64,000 bases of DNA. It comes from Leptodactylus fallax (taxonomy: Eukaryota > Chordata > Amphibia > Anura > Leptodactylidae). The notes under the pieces are model-generated. The model saw nothing but the letters and a program-made list of their open reading frames with translations. It did not search any database and was not told the DNA's origin. Within the stretch, counting starts at the first letter, position 1. Each line of letters begins with the position of its first letter. Below, in pieces: positions 14,616 to 25,275 of the stretch. The translations under genes and the position numbers were made by a program. Location: NCBI GenBank assembly GCA_947044405.1, contig CAMRHE010000077.1, positions 4,865,501 to 4,929,500 on the forward strand, given 5' to 3'.

Positions 14616-14972
14616 CAGTGGGGAAAAAAGTATTTAGTCAGCCACCAATTGTGCTAGTTCTACCACTTAAAAAGATGAGGTTGGCCTGTAATTGTCATCA
14701 TAGGTAGACCTCAACTATGAGAGACAAAATGAGAAAACATATCTAGAAAATCACATTGTCTGATTTTTTAAGAATTTATTTGAAAATTATGGTGGAAAAT
14801 AAGTATTTGGTCACCTACAAACAAGCAAGATTTCTGGCTCTCACAGACCTGTAACTTCTTCTTTAAGAGGCTCCTCTGTCCTCCACTCATTACCTGTAGT
14901 AATGGCTCCTGTTTGACATTGTTATCAGTAACACCTGTCCACAACCTCAAACAGTCACATTGCAAACTCCAG
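14616..14972 (+). repeat. left arm of 357 bp inverted duplication
   Basis: It reads in the same sense as the transposase upstream region of the element, up to 'cacattgcaaactcc'. Relative to the right arm it lacks about 9 bases spanning the TATAAAAG box. Confidence 0.88.
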
Positions 14973-15002
14973 TGTGTATTTGGTCAATAACAAAAGTTCA
15001 TC

Positions 15003-15992
15003 TCAATACTTTGTTATATATCCTTTGTTGGCAATGACAGAAGTCAAACGTTTTCTGTAAGTCTTCACAAGGTTGGCACACACTGTTGCTGGTATGTTGG
15101 CCCATTCCTCCATGCAGATCTCCTCTAGAGCAGTGATGTTTTGGGGCTGTGGCTGGGCAACACGAACTTTTATCTCCCTCCAAAGGTTTTCTATGGGGTT
15201 GAGATCTGGAGACTGGCTAGGCCACTCCAGGACCTTGAAATGCTTCTTACGAAGCCGCTCCTTCTTTGCCCTGGCGGTGTGCTTGGGATCATTGTCAAGC
15301 TGAAAGACCCAGCCACGTTTCATCTTCATTGCCCTTGCTGATGGAAGGAGGTTTGCACTCAAAATCTCACGATACATGGCCCCATTCCTTCTTTCATGCA
15401 CACAGATCAGTCGTCCTGGTCCCTTTCCAGAGAAACAGCCCAAAGCATGATGTTGCCACCCCCATGCTTCACAGTAGGTATGGTGTTCTTTGGATGCAAG
15501 TTGTGTTTCTACTAAACAGTTCTACTTTGGTTTCATCTGACCATATGACATTCTCCCAATACTCTTCTGGAACATCCAAATGCTCTCTAGCAAACTCAGA
15601 CGGGCCCAGATATGTACTGGCTTAAGCTGGAGGACACATCTGGCACTGCAGTATCTGAGTCCCTGGCAGCGTAGTGTGTTACTGACGGTAGCATTTGTTA
15701 CTTTAGTCCCAGCTTTCTGCAGGTCATTCACTAGGTCCCCCTGTGTGGTTCTGGGATTTTTGCTCACCGTTCTTGTGATCATTTTGACCCCATGGGGTGA
15801 GATCTTGCGTGGAGCCCCTGATCGAGGGGGATTATCAGTGGTCTTGTGTGTCTTCCATTTTATAATTATTGCTTCCACAGTTGATTTCTTCACACCAAGC
15901 TGCTTGTCTATTGCAGATTCAGTCTTCCCAGCCTGGTGCAGGTCTACAATTTTGTTTCTGGTGTCCTTCCATAGCTCTTTGGTCTTCACCAT
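15003..15992 (-). pseudogene. Tc1 transposase, frameshifted and deleted
   Basis: This was a Tc1 transposase and is related throughout to the one at 5748-6770. The first 156 codons (15992 down to 15522) are read in frame from the ATG at 15990-15992, including [20 protein letters not shown] and the region [17 protein letters not shown] one-base deletion near 15597 destroys the frame before the first catalytic aspartate. About 31 bp are missing at about 15499-15500, and another base is missing near 15441. Together these restore the original frame for the last 146 codons (15443 to 15003), which still carry LDNDPKH and [11 protein letters not shown]. The product would be inactive. Confidence 0.9.
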
Positions 15993-15994
15993 AG

Positions 15995-16353
15995 TGGAGT
16001 TTGGAGTGTGACTGTTTGAGGTTGTGGACAGGTGTCTTTTATACTGATAACAATGTCAAACAGGTGCCATTACTACAGGTAATGAGTGGAGGACAGAGGA
16101 GCCTCTTAAAGAAGAAGTTACAGGTCTGTGAGAGCCAGAAATCTTCCTTGTTTGTAGGTGACCAAATACTTATTTTCCACCATAATTTGCAAATAAATTC
16201 TTTAAAAAAAATCAGATTTCTGGATTTGTTTTCACATTTTGTCTCTCATAGTTGAGGTCTACCTATGATGTCAATTACAGGCCTCTCTCATCTTTTTAAG
16301 TGGGAGAACTTGCACAATTGGTGGCTGACTAAATACTTTTTTTTTCCCCACAG
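15995..16353 (-). repeat. right arm of the inverted duplication
   Basis: The native promoter-side end of Tc1 copy C. It includes a TATAAAAG box (minus strand, 16036-16043) that the left arm lacks. Confidence 0.88.
16036..16043 (-). promoter_or_regulatory. TATA box of Tc1 copy C
   Basis: TATAAAAG on the minus strand, about 45 bp upstream of the ATG at 15990-15992. Same spacing as in copy A. Confidence 0.55.
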
Positions 16354-16877
16354 GGTTCCCTGTATTGTATGTCTCTTCTCAACCCTAGAGGTTGTTTACA
16401 AGGAGGAAATTTTCCTAGCTGAAAATTCAGCTTTAGGAATTTGAAGCTGAATTTTCCACTTGTCCAAATTCCATGTCAAATTCCGTGTCAAAATCTGCAC
16501 CTGCCAGGTGCTCCTCATATTTATTTCAATGGGAGTTATCAGTCAGAATCTGACTAAAGATCGAGCATGACACTTATTTTAACGCTAGCTAGAAAAATCA
16601 CCTAGAGGAAAAAATCACCATCTGAATTTCTATTTAAATCAATAGAGGTTGGTTTCAGGTGGAATTTGGAGCTGATGTTCACAGTTGTAATACCAGGTAA
16701 TATACAGACCAAACTGATTGCAAATCCTGTCCCAAACTCTTGTCTGATGAACTAGCAGCAGCATTGGGATCTATGATGCTGTTTTTCTAGATCATAAGAC
16801 CTATGGTTGGGACAGTATTTATGACCACACTACGGTTCATATAATATAGCTATATTAGAACAATCTGAAGAAGCCCT

Positions 16878-17167
16878 AAGGCTAAGGCCCCACGTAGTAG
16901 GACGCAGCAAAAAAGCACTGCGGGAAAAACTACGGCGGCATTGATTCACGTTTTTTTCCTGCAGCGCTTTTCAGTTTCTGCTTCCATTATACCTATAGGG
17001 AAACCGCCAGCATTTCCGTATGTATAATTGACTGCATTTTCCAAAATCACAACATTTTTTGGAAATTACAGTGTTTCTGCTGCGCGTATTTTCCCGCAAT
17101 GTGTGGATGGGATTCGCTAGTGACTGTAAAACATTGCAGTTTTTGCGCCACGTGGAGCCCCGGACTA
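16878..17167. mobile_element. palindromic MITE, GGCCCCACGT family
   Basis: Left 'ggctaaggccccacgt' pairs with right 'cgccacgtggagccccgg'. Internal marks are 'attatacctatagggaaac' and 'gtgtggatgggattc'. Related copies are at about 41595, 43631, 49791, 53041 and 54766. Confidence 0.75.
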
Positions 17168-17542
17168 AAAAAGTTTTTTCTTACCTGGACCAAAATTGGT
17201 GGCAGTAGGCTCAAAATGTGTTTAAAAAAAGAACCTATGCTTGACTTAACTCAATGATCTCACATCATTCCAACACTACCCCGGTCCTCAGTGGTCTCTA
17301 CTTCCTGCCCCCATCTTAACACTGCAGAAATTGTGTGGAATTGCCCGCTCTGCCAATTACTCGCCGTAATGGTGACAACTCCTAAGCCAGTGATAGGATG
17401 AGTGTCAAGGAAAGCAGAGTAAAGTGGCGATACAGGCAGGGTGGTCAGCAGCAATTGGTAAGGTGAGTATAGATTCTTTCATTTTTTTCAACCCATTTTG
17501 AACCCATTGCCCACAAATTTAAACTATACAAGTTAGTAAGCT

Positions 17543-17750
17543 TTAGGCTGAGGCCCCACAGCTTTTTTTGTTGCAGATTTTGTGTCAGTTTTTTGAGCCA
17601 AAGTCAGGAATGGCTTCAAAGGGAATGGAAAATATATAGCTGTTATATTTCTACTTTCTGCTCACTCCACTCCTGGCTTTGGCTCAAAAAACCGCAGCAA
17701 AAATCTGCAACAAAAAAAGCTGTGTTTCTGCAATGTAGGGCTTCAGCTTT
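17543..17750. mobile_element. palindromic MITE, TTGCAGATTTT family
   Basis: The arms are 'ttttttgttgcagatttt' and 'aaaatctgcaacaaaaaaa'. The ends resemble GGCTGAGGCCCCAC. Related copies are at 43201-43420 and 47452-47665. Confidence 0.75.
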
Positions 17751-18084
17751 AAGGGGGTTTTCCAGAACTTTAGATCATAAATATGTGATTAATGGGACCC
17801 AAACTGGAAACCACCACAGATCAGCTGGCTGAAGAGGTGAGTGCTGCAGCATTTGCACTGAATACCACAGAAAAAGCCCAATGCCATACATTGTGTAGAA
17901 ACTGTGTTTGGTGCTGCAGCTCAGCCCCTTCACTTGAAGGGGAATGCGCTGCCGCTGTACCATGTGACCAATGAACGTAACGCTTTCAGCACAGGGAAGA
18001 GGCCGCAGTGTGCCTCTTCAAATATCTGATCCCAGATGTTGGATCTGCGCTGATCACATATAGGATTAGTCATTAATATGTAAG

Positions 18085-18804
18085 CAGGACCCGATTATAA
18101 CATGTGTGAAATGTGTGGTTGCCCAGGGGTCTGAAGCTGTCCATTTGCCCCCATTATAATCCAATTCCATTATCAACTGTATTGGCATCCGCCAATACAA
18201 TCAATTACTGTGGAGAGGCACGTGAGTCCACTGGAGGTGAGTATTTGTCAGGGGAACCTCACAAGATTTGTGTTGTGAGGTTTGCCCGACAGTTTGGTTA
18301 AGACCAAACAAGTCCAAATTGCAACTGCTATTATTATACTCTGGGGTGCAAGGGGAGGGGAGTAAACATAACAAACAGTGTTACTCACTCCCCCTGGGCT
18401 GCGGCATGCAGGTTCCCAAAATTTTGGCCGAACCCAAAATGTTTGGGAAATTTGTAATGAGAACCTGTTTGATCATCCCTATGTAGTTGCCACTATGGTA
18501 CATTATACTGTGTGAAGGCCCACTATGGGACATTATACTGTATGGAGGCCCACTATGGGATATTATACTGTATGAAGGGGCCACTATGAGATATTATACT
18601 GTGTGAAGGGGCACTATCTGACAATATACTGAATGAAGGCCACTATGAGACATTATACTGTGTGAAGCGGCCACTATGGACATTATTCTGTGTGGAGGAC
18701 AGCTATTGGACATTCTTCTGTCACAGGAATCTTTGGTATGAATGAGAAGGGAGCCCGTGCTTTTTGAAAAGCCTGGGGACCATGGTACTCTTAATCCACC
18801 CCTG
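18085..18804. mobile_element. hAT-type non-autonomous element, 720 bp
   Basis: Exact 8 bp duplication TATGTAAG (18077-18084 and 18805-18812). The ends are CAGGACCCGATTA and the inverse CAGGGGTGGATTA. It contains an array of about eight approximately 30 bp units (18480-18725) and a TACTCTGGGGT block shared with other hAT-type elements here. No transposase. Confidence 0.8.
18480..18725. repeat. about 30 bp minisatellite, roughly 8 units
   Basis: Units of the form 'ccactatgggacattatac' plus 'tgtgtgaagg'. Related to arrays in other hAT-type elements of this window. Confidence 0.75.
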
Positions 18805-18831
18805 TATGTAAGCCCCTGAAAACCCCTTTAA

Positions 18832-19815
18832 GTTTATCACTGGTGTTCTGATACTGTCCAGTTAGCAAAATAATATCCTATTAGCTATGTGCTGGCTGTC
18901 AGTCAGGAGCTAAGTTTTCTAATGACATGAAGTAGCTCCCAGAGTACGATGCTAATAGGTAATGCCTCATGATTCCTTAATGCAGTGTGTGCCAAAGGAC
19001 ATTAATAGGACCAAATTCCGTAATTAACAAAGCTGCCACTTACTCTGAGTATGACAAGCTGATCCTGGAATGTTTAGTGTCCAAAAGAGTAAATATGATC
19101 AAGAGACGGAACAAACAACTCAAACGACTCAAGCAGAGGAAAGTAAGATTTCTTCCCACTTTAATGATTTGAGAGTGGATGTTTTTGTGCTTAATGTACA
19201 TAGCTTCTGAGAGTGTAGAGGTAAAGAGTATCAAAGTTCCACATTCTATGATATTTTAATAGGGAGCTTCTTGTACAGATGCACCTGCGTCAGTGGTGCT
19301 TGCTCCATTTGTGAGATTGAAAAGATTGAAATGTATCTGCTAAATATTACTGCAGAATATTTCTTAAGTTAACATATAAGTTCCTCTATAACTTCTGACA
19401 TCTATGACATTTTTTCTCTACAGTAATGTGTCTGGTTAGAAGGGTTTTTGACACCTACATTTGTTATTATATTAAATGATCTATACCCGTCAGCCACGTT
19501 TTACAGGTGCCCAGCAAGACTTATTTGAGCACTGTTTTTAAAGGGGATCTAATTCCACATTAGGCTGATAGGAGAGCTGATAGATTTACTTCTGTGCTGT
19601 ATAAGCCTACCACCAGAGATTTCTATCTCCAGTGAAGTGCTTTGATACTTTTCAAAACAAGAGGGACCAGGATGGCTACAGTTCAGACTTCTGACGGGGA
19701 CTTGAGACTTGTAATCTACACTTAATGGCATTGTTACATCATTTAGCTGTTCTAAACCCATGTAGACATAAAAGATTATATGTGGTAAAGTGTAATGGAT
19801 AGAAGCCATGTGATT
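18832..19815. other. unassigned AT-rich DNA
   Basis: No recognisable gene, RNA or repeat terminus. Confidence 0.3.
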
Positions 19816-20184
19816 TTAAAGAGGATCTGTCACCTCTCCTGACATTATAGTAAATGTTCCTCATAATACAACAATCCTAGACCAACTTTTCTTACAACTG
19901 CATTGTGCATTATTCTTCCTAGAAATGTATAAATAAATTGACAACTGGGTGTTTCCATTCATAATGCCAAAGGGATGTGTCCCTACACAGTATGGAATGG
20001 TCAGCAGTGATTGGACAGTCTGTATAGGGACACACCCATAGCAGGTGACGCCCAGTTGTCAATTTATTCATACATTTCTATGAGGAATAATAGACAAAAA
20101 GCACAATACAGAGAAAAGGTAATCCAGAATGTTTATTTTGTTACTAAAATAGACATGTGAGGAGAGGTGACAGGGCATCTTTAA
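19816..20184. mobile_element. palindromic MITE, TTAAAGAGGATCTGTCACC family
   Basis: Ends 'ttaaagaggatctgtcacc' and 'ggtgacagggcatctttaa'. Inside, 'acaactgggtg' and 'cgcccagttgt' and the blocks 'gtgtccctaca' and 'tatagggacac' pair. Confidence 0.8.
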
Positions 20185-20792
20185 TAAAACGAGTACAAGT
20201 GCAGGTTTCAATAGCTTTCATAACAAGCTTGACCTATAAGTAAGTGAAATGTACAGTATTCCTAGTACTGGGAGTAAATGTTAAAATATATGTATACTAT
20301 TTTGTTGTGGTGCTTTTATGTTTTTGAAACAGCTGATGAAAATGAGAAAAAAAAGTTATGTTAAAATAAGTGGTATATGTTAAATATTGTGGTAACACAA
20401 ATATAATTTTTTTTTTTTACAGTGCAAAAAAAAAGCACTAAAATAAACTACATACATTTTGCATCACTATAATCATATATACACAAAGACCCAAAAAATA
20501 AAAATCACATGTCTTTATCCTGCATGGTGAATCCAGTAAAAGAATAAACGAAAGAACAATAAAAATGGAATAAAAAATGATCACATAGTCATACATACCC
20601 CAACATCCCAATGAAATATACAGCTTGTCCTACAAAAAAAATCCATGTGCCCATGTCCTCTTCTCTCACAAACTTTGCACAATGGCCCCACACTTTCTCA
20701 TACATTGTTCTCCATATCCCCTTTTCATAGACTGAGAAGAGCGGTCCATGGCGTCATTGTACCAACCCTGAATCTGCCTGACAGGGTGGTCT

Positions 20793-20829
<37 letters not shown>

Positions 20830-21025
20830 TAAATGGTGATTAATACCAATCAACTTATTTATGGTGCATCAAGAACACATTAGAACCTTCTCAGTTTCTA
20901 AATCTACTTTAATTTTCATGCTATGTTTTATCATGGTTTTACTTATTAAATAGCTGTTATATGCAGTGTCTCCATCAGGAACCCATGAAGTTTTTCGGCT
21001 GCAGACCTTATCTCCTTATTCCTGC
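20185..21025. other. AT-rich, simple-sequence-rich stretch
   Basis: Poly-A and poly-T tracts, and a (TA)n run at 20796-20827. The 20400-20640 part looks like an old interspersed repeat. No gene seen. Confidence 0.35.
20796..20827. repeat. (TA)n microsatellite
   Basis: About 16 TA units, directly visible. Confidence 0.9.
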
Positions 21026-21061
21026 TTAAAGCAAACCTGTCAGGATTCCTCATAGAGATAG

Positions 21062-21186
21062 TGAGAGTCCTGCTTACCCTGCTCACACACAACTTTATAC
21101 CACAGAGAATGACAGTTTTCCCTGTATCAGTGAGTGTACACATAAGCTGTCAATCACCGTGTGTGTGCGGGGTAAGCAGGACTCTT
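21062..21186. repeat. palindrome, relic MITE
   Basis: 'gagagtcctgcttaccc' pairs with 'ggggtaagcaggactct'. It is flanked by a direct repeat of 'cctgtcaggatt' at about 21037 and 21204. Confidence 0.6.
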
Positions 21187-21239
21187 ATGGTCTCTCCTAG
21201 GAGTCCTGTCAGGATTCTCTCTGCATTTTGCTCAGCAAT

Positions 21240-24200
21240 CCTTCTTCAGATCATATAAAGTTATGGATCTCAGCTTTACATTTCTGTCGATTTACCTGAC
21301 TGGTCTGCTTAAAATAAATAAAAGTATATAAGTAAAAGCAAGTGAAAGAATTTGAAATGCTCATAGAGGATAGCTTAAAATGAAAACTTGGCCACATAAG
21401 GACAATGAACCTAGAAATAAGGTTAAAAAAGTTCCCTAACATCATAGTGTGGCAGGTGTTTTCTCGGATTTCAGAATGCATTTTATGGAATTTATTTGAT
21501 CCCAGAAAAATGGGCACAACTGGTGAGAAATGTAGAGAAATAGGGAGATTAAAACCTAACTTTTATTAAATCTCGATTAAAAACAAGGAAATACAAAAAC
21601 ACATATCAGTGATTTCCCACTAGTAGGGCTTAAAAATTGATACCGCTGTCAAAGACCCTTATACATATGTCAGATCTCAAACAGCGCAATTTTCCAAGGG
21701 ATCACACTAGTTATGTTTATGCCAAGCAAAACAGCATGGGACAATGAAAGAAGCTCTAACACCACAAGCAAATAGCCCTGGCACTGGGTCAATGTCGATC
21801 TAGTTTTGCTATTGTACCTTGCTCCCTCCGATAACACCTTAAGTGTTTCCATATATCACGTTTCATCAAAGGTGACATAGTAATAGGCGCCAATCACACA
21901 CACACATATTAAGCGTCTATAAGTTGTGTAGGAGCACTCGAGCTTTTGAGACTAGACATTTTGACATAGTCTCATGTTTTCCACAAAAAATGGAGAGACA
22001 TGCTAGAGAAGTACTGTGTTAAAAGACTCAGTAAATTCATTGGGGATATTGTAGAAGTACTAGAACTCAAATCATGCACCATTTTGTTAATGTATTTTGC
22101 CTTTTTATTGGATTATTCCGAAGTCTCTACATAAGTGCTAATATAACTGTTGTGTATTACTGGCATTGTACTTTCATTTATTACTTGAATTTCCATTAAG
22201 CACTAACTGAGCAAAAGACCTTAGCTGTAATAATAAAATTATCCAAAATAATAATTTGTTAGTGAATATGCTTTGGTAATGGGTCGTGACAAATTGAATG
22301 AAACTCTCGGGGTGGAGGGGGCTGTAAGAGGCAAGAGGCAATGCTCCTTTAGAAAAGATAATTAAATTAGCTCTCATCTAAAAGAAAGACAAATGTCTAT
22401 CTCATGCCACATAGAAGCAGCTAGCTTGGAAGTCAATATCAGACCCATTGAAGAGCCATGACTAGATAAATTAGTCTAATCAGTGTCTCTTTGAAAAAAC
22501 AAGAGACATCCATCAGTAGACAGCTGTTTAGGGGTTCTTGTCCGTCAATAGTACAGTGCTGGGTGGCTAAGTGAGAAGTTTTTGACATAGTTCTTGGGGG
22601 GCACTTTTTTTTTCCCTAGTCATGTTTCAAGGCTTTTTAATGGGTCAGACATTGACTTACAAGATAATTGCCTATAGGTGGCTTTAGAGACAGTTTTCTT
22701 ACTTCTGAAGGAGAGAGAATTTGCCTGATCTAATGAAGGTTTTACAATGACAATAGAGCTGGACCTCACCTGTAGCAGTCACCTTTCCTACATACTACCT
22801 GTGGCTCATGGTACTGAGATACCCCCCAGGACTTAAAGGGGTTATCTGGTTTCTAACATTGATGGCTATCCTCAGGACACCCAGGATCCCCACAGATCAC
22901 CAGTATCCAGACAGCACAGCTCTTGGTATTGTCTACAGTCTGAGATCCATGATGCTCGCTCGCCATATAAACTGTAACAGTAAGTATGAGTACTGTAGCG
23001 CTGTCCCACTGGAATCTATGGGGCAGCGCTGGAGTACTCACACTTGCTGCTACAGTTTGTACAGTGAGTGAGCAGTGCGGCTTGTGGTATTATACAATAA
23101 ATTCATTGTGCTTGTGATTTATCCAGGATGAGAGCAATAGACATTACCTGACAGATGTAGACTGTGCCTCCTCCATCGGGTGTCTTCTACATTCACCCCA
23201 AAGTAAAAACATGTCGGAAACTTTCTTTCGTCATGTTTTTCACTTTTCTGATGGAAGGGAAAGTCATGCATGCAGGATTTTTTTCTTCCATTACATAAGT
23301 AAACAAACATTATGGAAGAAAGTGTCTGTCATGTTGTTTATCTGACTTCGTCTTTGTCCATTAGTCTGCTACAGTCAATGTCCGTTGCTGTTATCTTCTG
23401 ACAGATGCCAGCAGTGGACATTAATAAGGGCCTGAATTCCTGTTAACAGGGTACACCTCTATCATATGGCATGAGTGGCTACAAGTGATAATAACTGAAA
23501 AATTCAGCACGGAAGGTCAACTTCTATATATCCGCCTTTGATCTGTATTTGTCACAAACTCACCAGTCAGTAGAAAATGGTCTAAATTGCCTATTTCAAC
23601 CATTTCTAGAGTGGGAGACTTTCAAGACAAGAATGTATATCTGATGTGATTTAGAGGGCATCATCTATAAATGCTGGAAGAGTCTCCAGGTAAGAAGGGG
23701 TTATAGATCTAGTATCTATCTTGTCAACGTATATCTTGTGAAATGTCCCATTATCCTGTCCATGATTACAGGCCTGCATCTTCTTACCTCTAAGCTGCGT
23801 CTCCAGCCTCTAATTTCCAGCATCCTACACAGTCCTTCTTAAAAGCAATGTACATTTGGCTTGTGTCCAATCTCCTCTGCCATTAGCCTTATTTCATTAT
23901 TATACTGGTGGGACTTCTGGCCTATATCTTATAAACTGTCTACAATCTAATTTCATACGTGAAGTACGGATTGAAAGTTTAACATAATTGAAATATACAG
24001 TGTATATACAGTATAAATGGTTTTTTTTGGAGGGGGGGTTATGGCTTTTGTTTGGCTAATTTGTATTTTTTTTGGCCAAGACTTAGTGAATAAAAGTTAA
24101 AGGGGGTTTCACTCTTTTGTACACCCAGTAAAACATCCAATTATTTTTATCAACCAAATGGACCATTACAAATTTCCAACTTCACATTTCACATACAATA

Positions 24201-24337
24201 CTGAATTGGCTATGTTGTCTCCAATAGTTTCCGATAGGAGCCGCTGCACCTTACTCCTGGGAATCACTGTGAGTATATGTGAGTGTACTTATTAGAACAG
24301 TAGTATGTCTACAACATACAGAAGGTAGGTGCTAACT
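21240..24337. other. mostly unassigned DNA
   Basis: No coding exon recognised. A small TTAAAGGGGTTATC-type relic lies at about 22837-23060. The rest is AT-rich and shows no repeat ends I can define. Confidence 0.3.
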
Positions 24338-24542
24338 TTAAAGAGGACTTTTCACCTCTTTCACCAACTCTATGCATCCTTTAATATATGCCGCTAAACT
24401 GATTCCAGTGCATATTGAAGATTTTCTCCAGCCCCCACTATTTTTGAGCAGTTGGTGCTGTTAGTTTTAGTGCCCTATATGCTAATTAGCCTTCTGCTGT
24501 CATGTGGGTGTCATGCTGGAGGTGATGAAAGGTCCTCTTTAA
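24338..24542. mobile_element. small MITE, TTAAAGAGGACTTTTCACC family
   Basis: Inverted ends 'ttaaagaggacttttcacc' and 'ggtgatgaaaggtcctcttt' with 'aa'. About 205 bp. Confidence 0.65.
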
Positions 24543-24727
24543 GAGAGGCAGTAATGCAAATTACTGAAGATTATTTATTACACACACTTGATGTTATCTG
24601 CAAATTTGCAAATTTCTTGATTTGTGGCATTTGCATTTGGGAGAGGTCAGACTCATGAATACAGTTTTACAATATTTTGGTTGTGGCTTGCATGGAGGTT
24701 CTACTAAATAATATATACATTATATAT

Positions 24728-25271
24728 TGTGAGAAGGTGACTGGTAAGGTTCTGGAAGGTCGCTATGTCTCTCCCAGATTCCTCACTTATGTATGGTAAG
24801 TGGGTTTACAACACAGGTAACAAAACCTCAGCTGTGAGAAGTCATTTTTGTTAACCGCTTCTTGTCCTACTAGGGAGCACAGTGGGAGCTTGGCCTCATT
24901 AAAGGCCTATAAAAGGTTGCTAAATTCTCAGTCCTGGGCAGTTCCTGGGGGAGAAAGGAGGAGCCAGGTTCTGTCTAAACCTTCTGAAGACTGGTGAGAC
25001 TCCAGTGTGAACTGCTGCCATTATTTTGCCCTGCATGTTGACCGTGTGAGCAAGCCACACATACGTTAGTATTATCTGTGTTTAGTTAGTAGCTCGGACG
25101 AGCAGGAGTTTTGTTCTTTTTTTTGCCTGAAGTTAAGGCTTATTTATTTTCTGCTGCTGTTTTTTTTGGAGAAATAAACGTACAGGGTAAAACCTGTTTA
25201 CACCTGAACTTTTGTGTTTGTCTCTGACTGTCTGGGTCTGCTGCTGCTTCCACTGAGCCTATCCTCCCACA
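24728..25271 (+). mobile_element. solo LTR of a retroelement, 544 bp
   Basis: Starts TGTGAG and ends CCCACA, flanked by ATAT on both sides (24724-24727 and 25272-25275). It has a TATA box (CTATAAAAGG, about 24909) and an AATAAA signal at about 25174. This order fits a retroviral-type or gypsy-type LTR left by recombination. No internal gag, pol or env sequence adjoins it. The ATAT duplication is weak evidence because the flank is itself TA-rich. Confidence 0.6.
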
Positions 25272-25275
25272 ATAT

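Larger units (their letters stand above)
14616..16353 (-). mobile_element. Tc1-type transposon, copy C, with duplicated inverted 5' end
   Basis: Same family as 5532-7135. It starts CAGTGGGGAAAA after TA (14614-14615); the right terminus and its TA are degraded. The normal left end would hold the transposase 3' flank. Instead, 14616-14972 is an inverted copy of the promoter-side end, about 357 bp, matching 15995-16353. The normal sequence resumes at about 14977 ('tatttggtcaataac'). Short frames at 14768-14965 (minus) and 16001-16201 (plus) translate to nearly the same peptide, confirming the inverted duplication. Confidence 0.9.
17749..18831. mobile_element. TTAAGGGGGTTTTCCAG-type MITE, split by a hAT element
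   Basis: Left 'ttaagggggttttccag' and right 'cctgaaaacccctttaa' are inverted ends. The left part is 17749-18084 and the right part is 18813-18831, on either side of the element at 18085-18804. Confidence 0.65.

Noticed and set aside
24728..25271. LTR as part of a complete provirus
   Set aside because: No second LTR and no gag, pol or env sequence lies next to it. The reverse transcriptase that follows is of the LINE type (L2), not retroviral.
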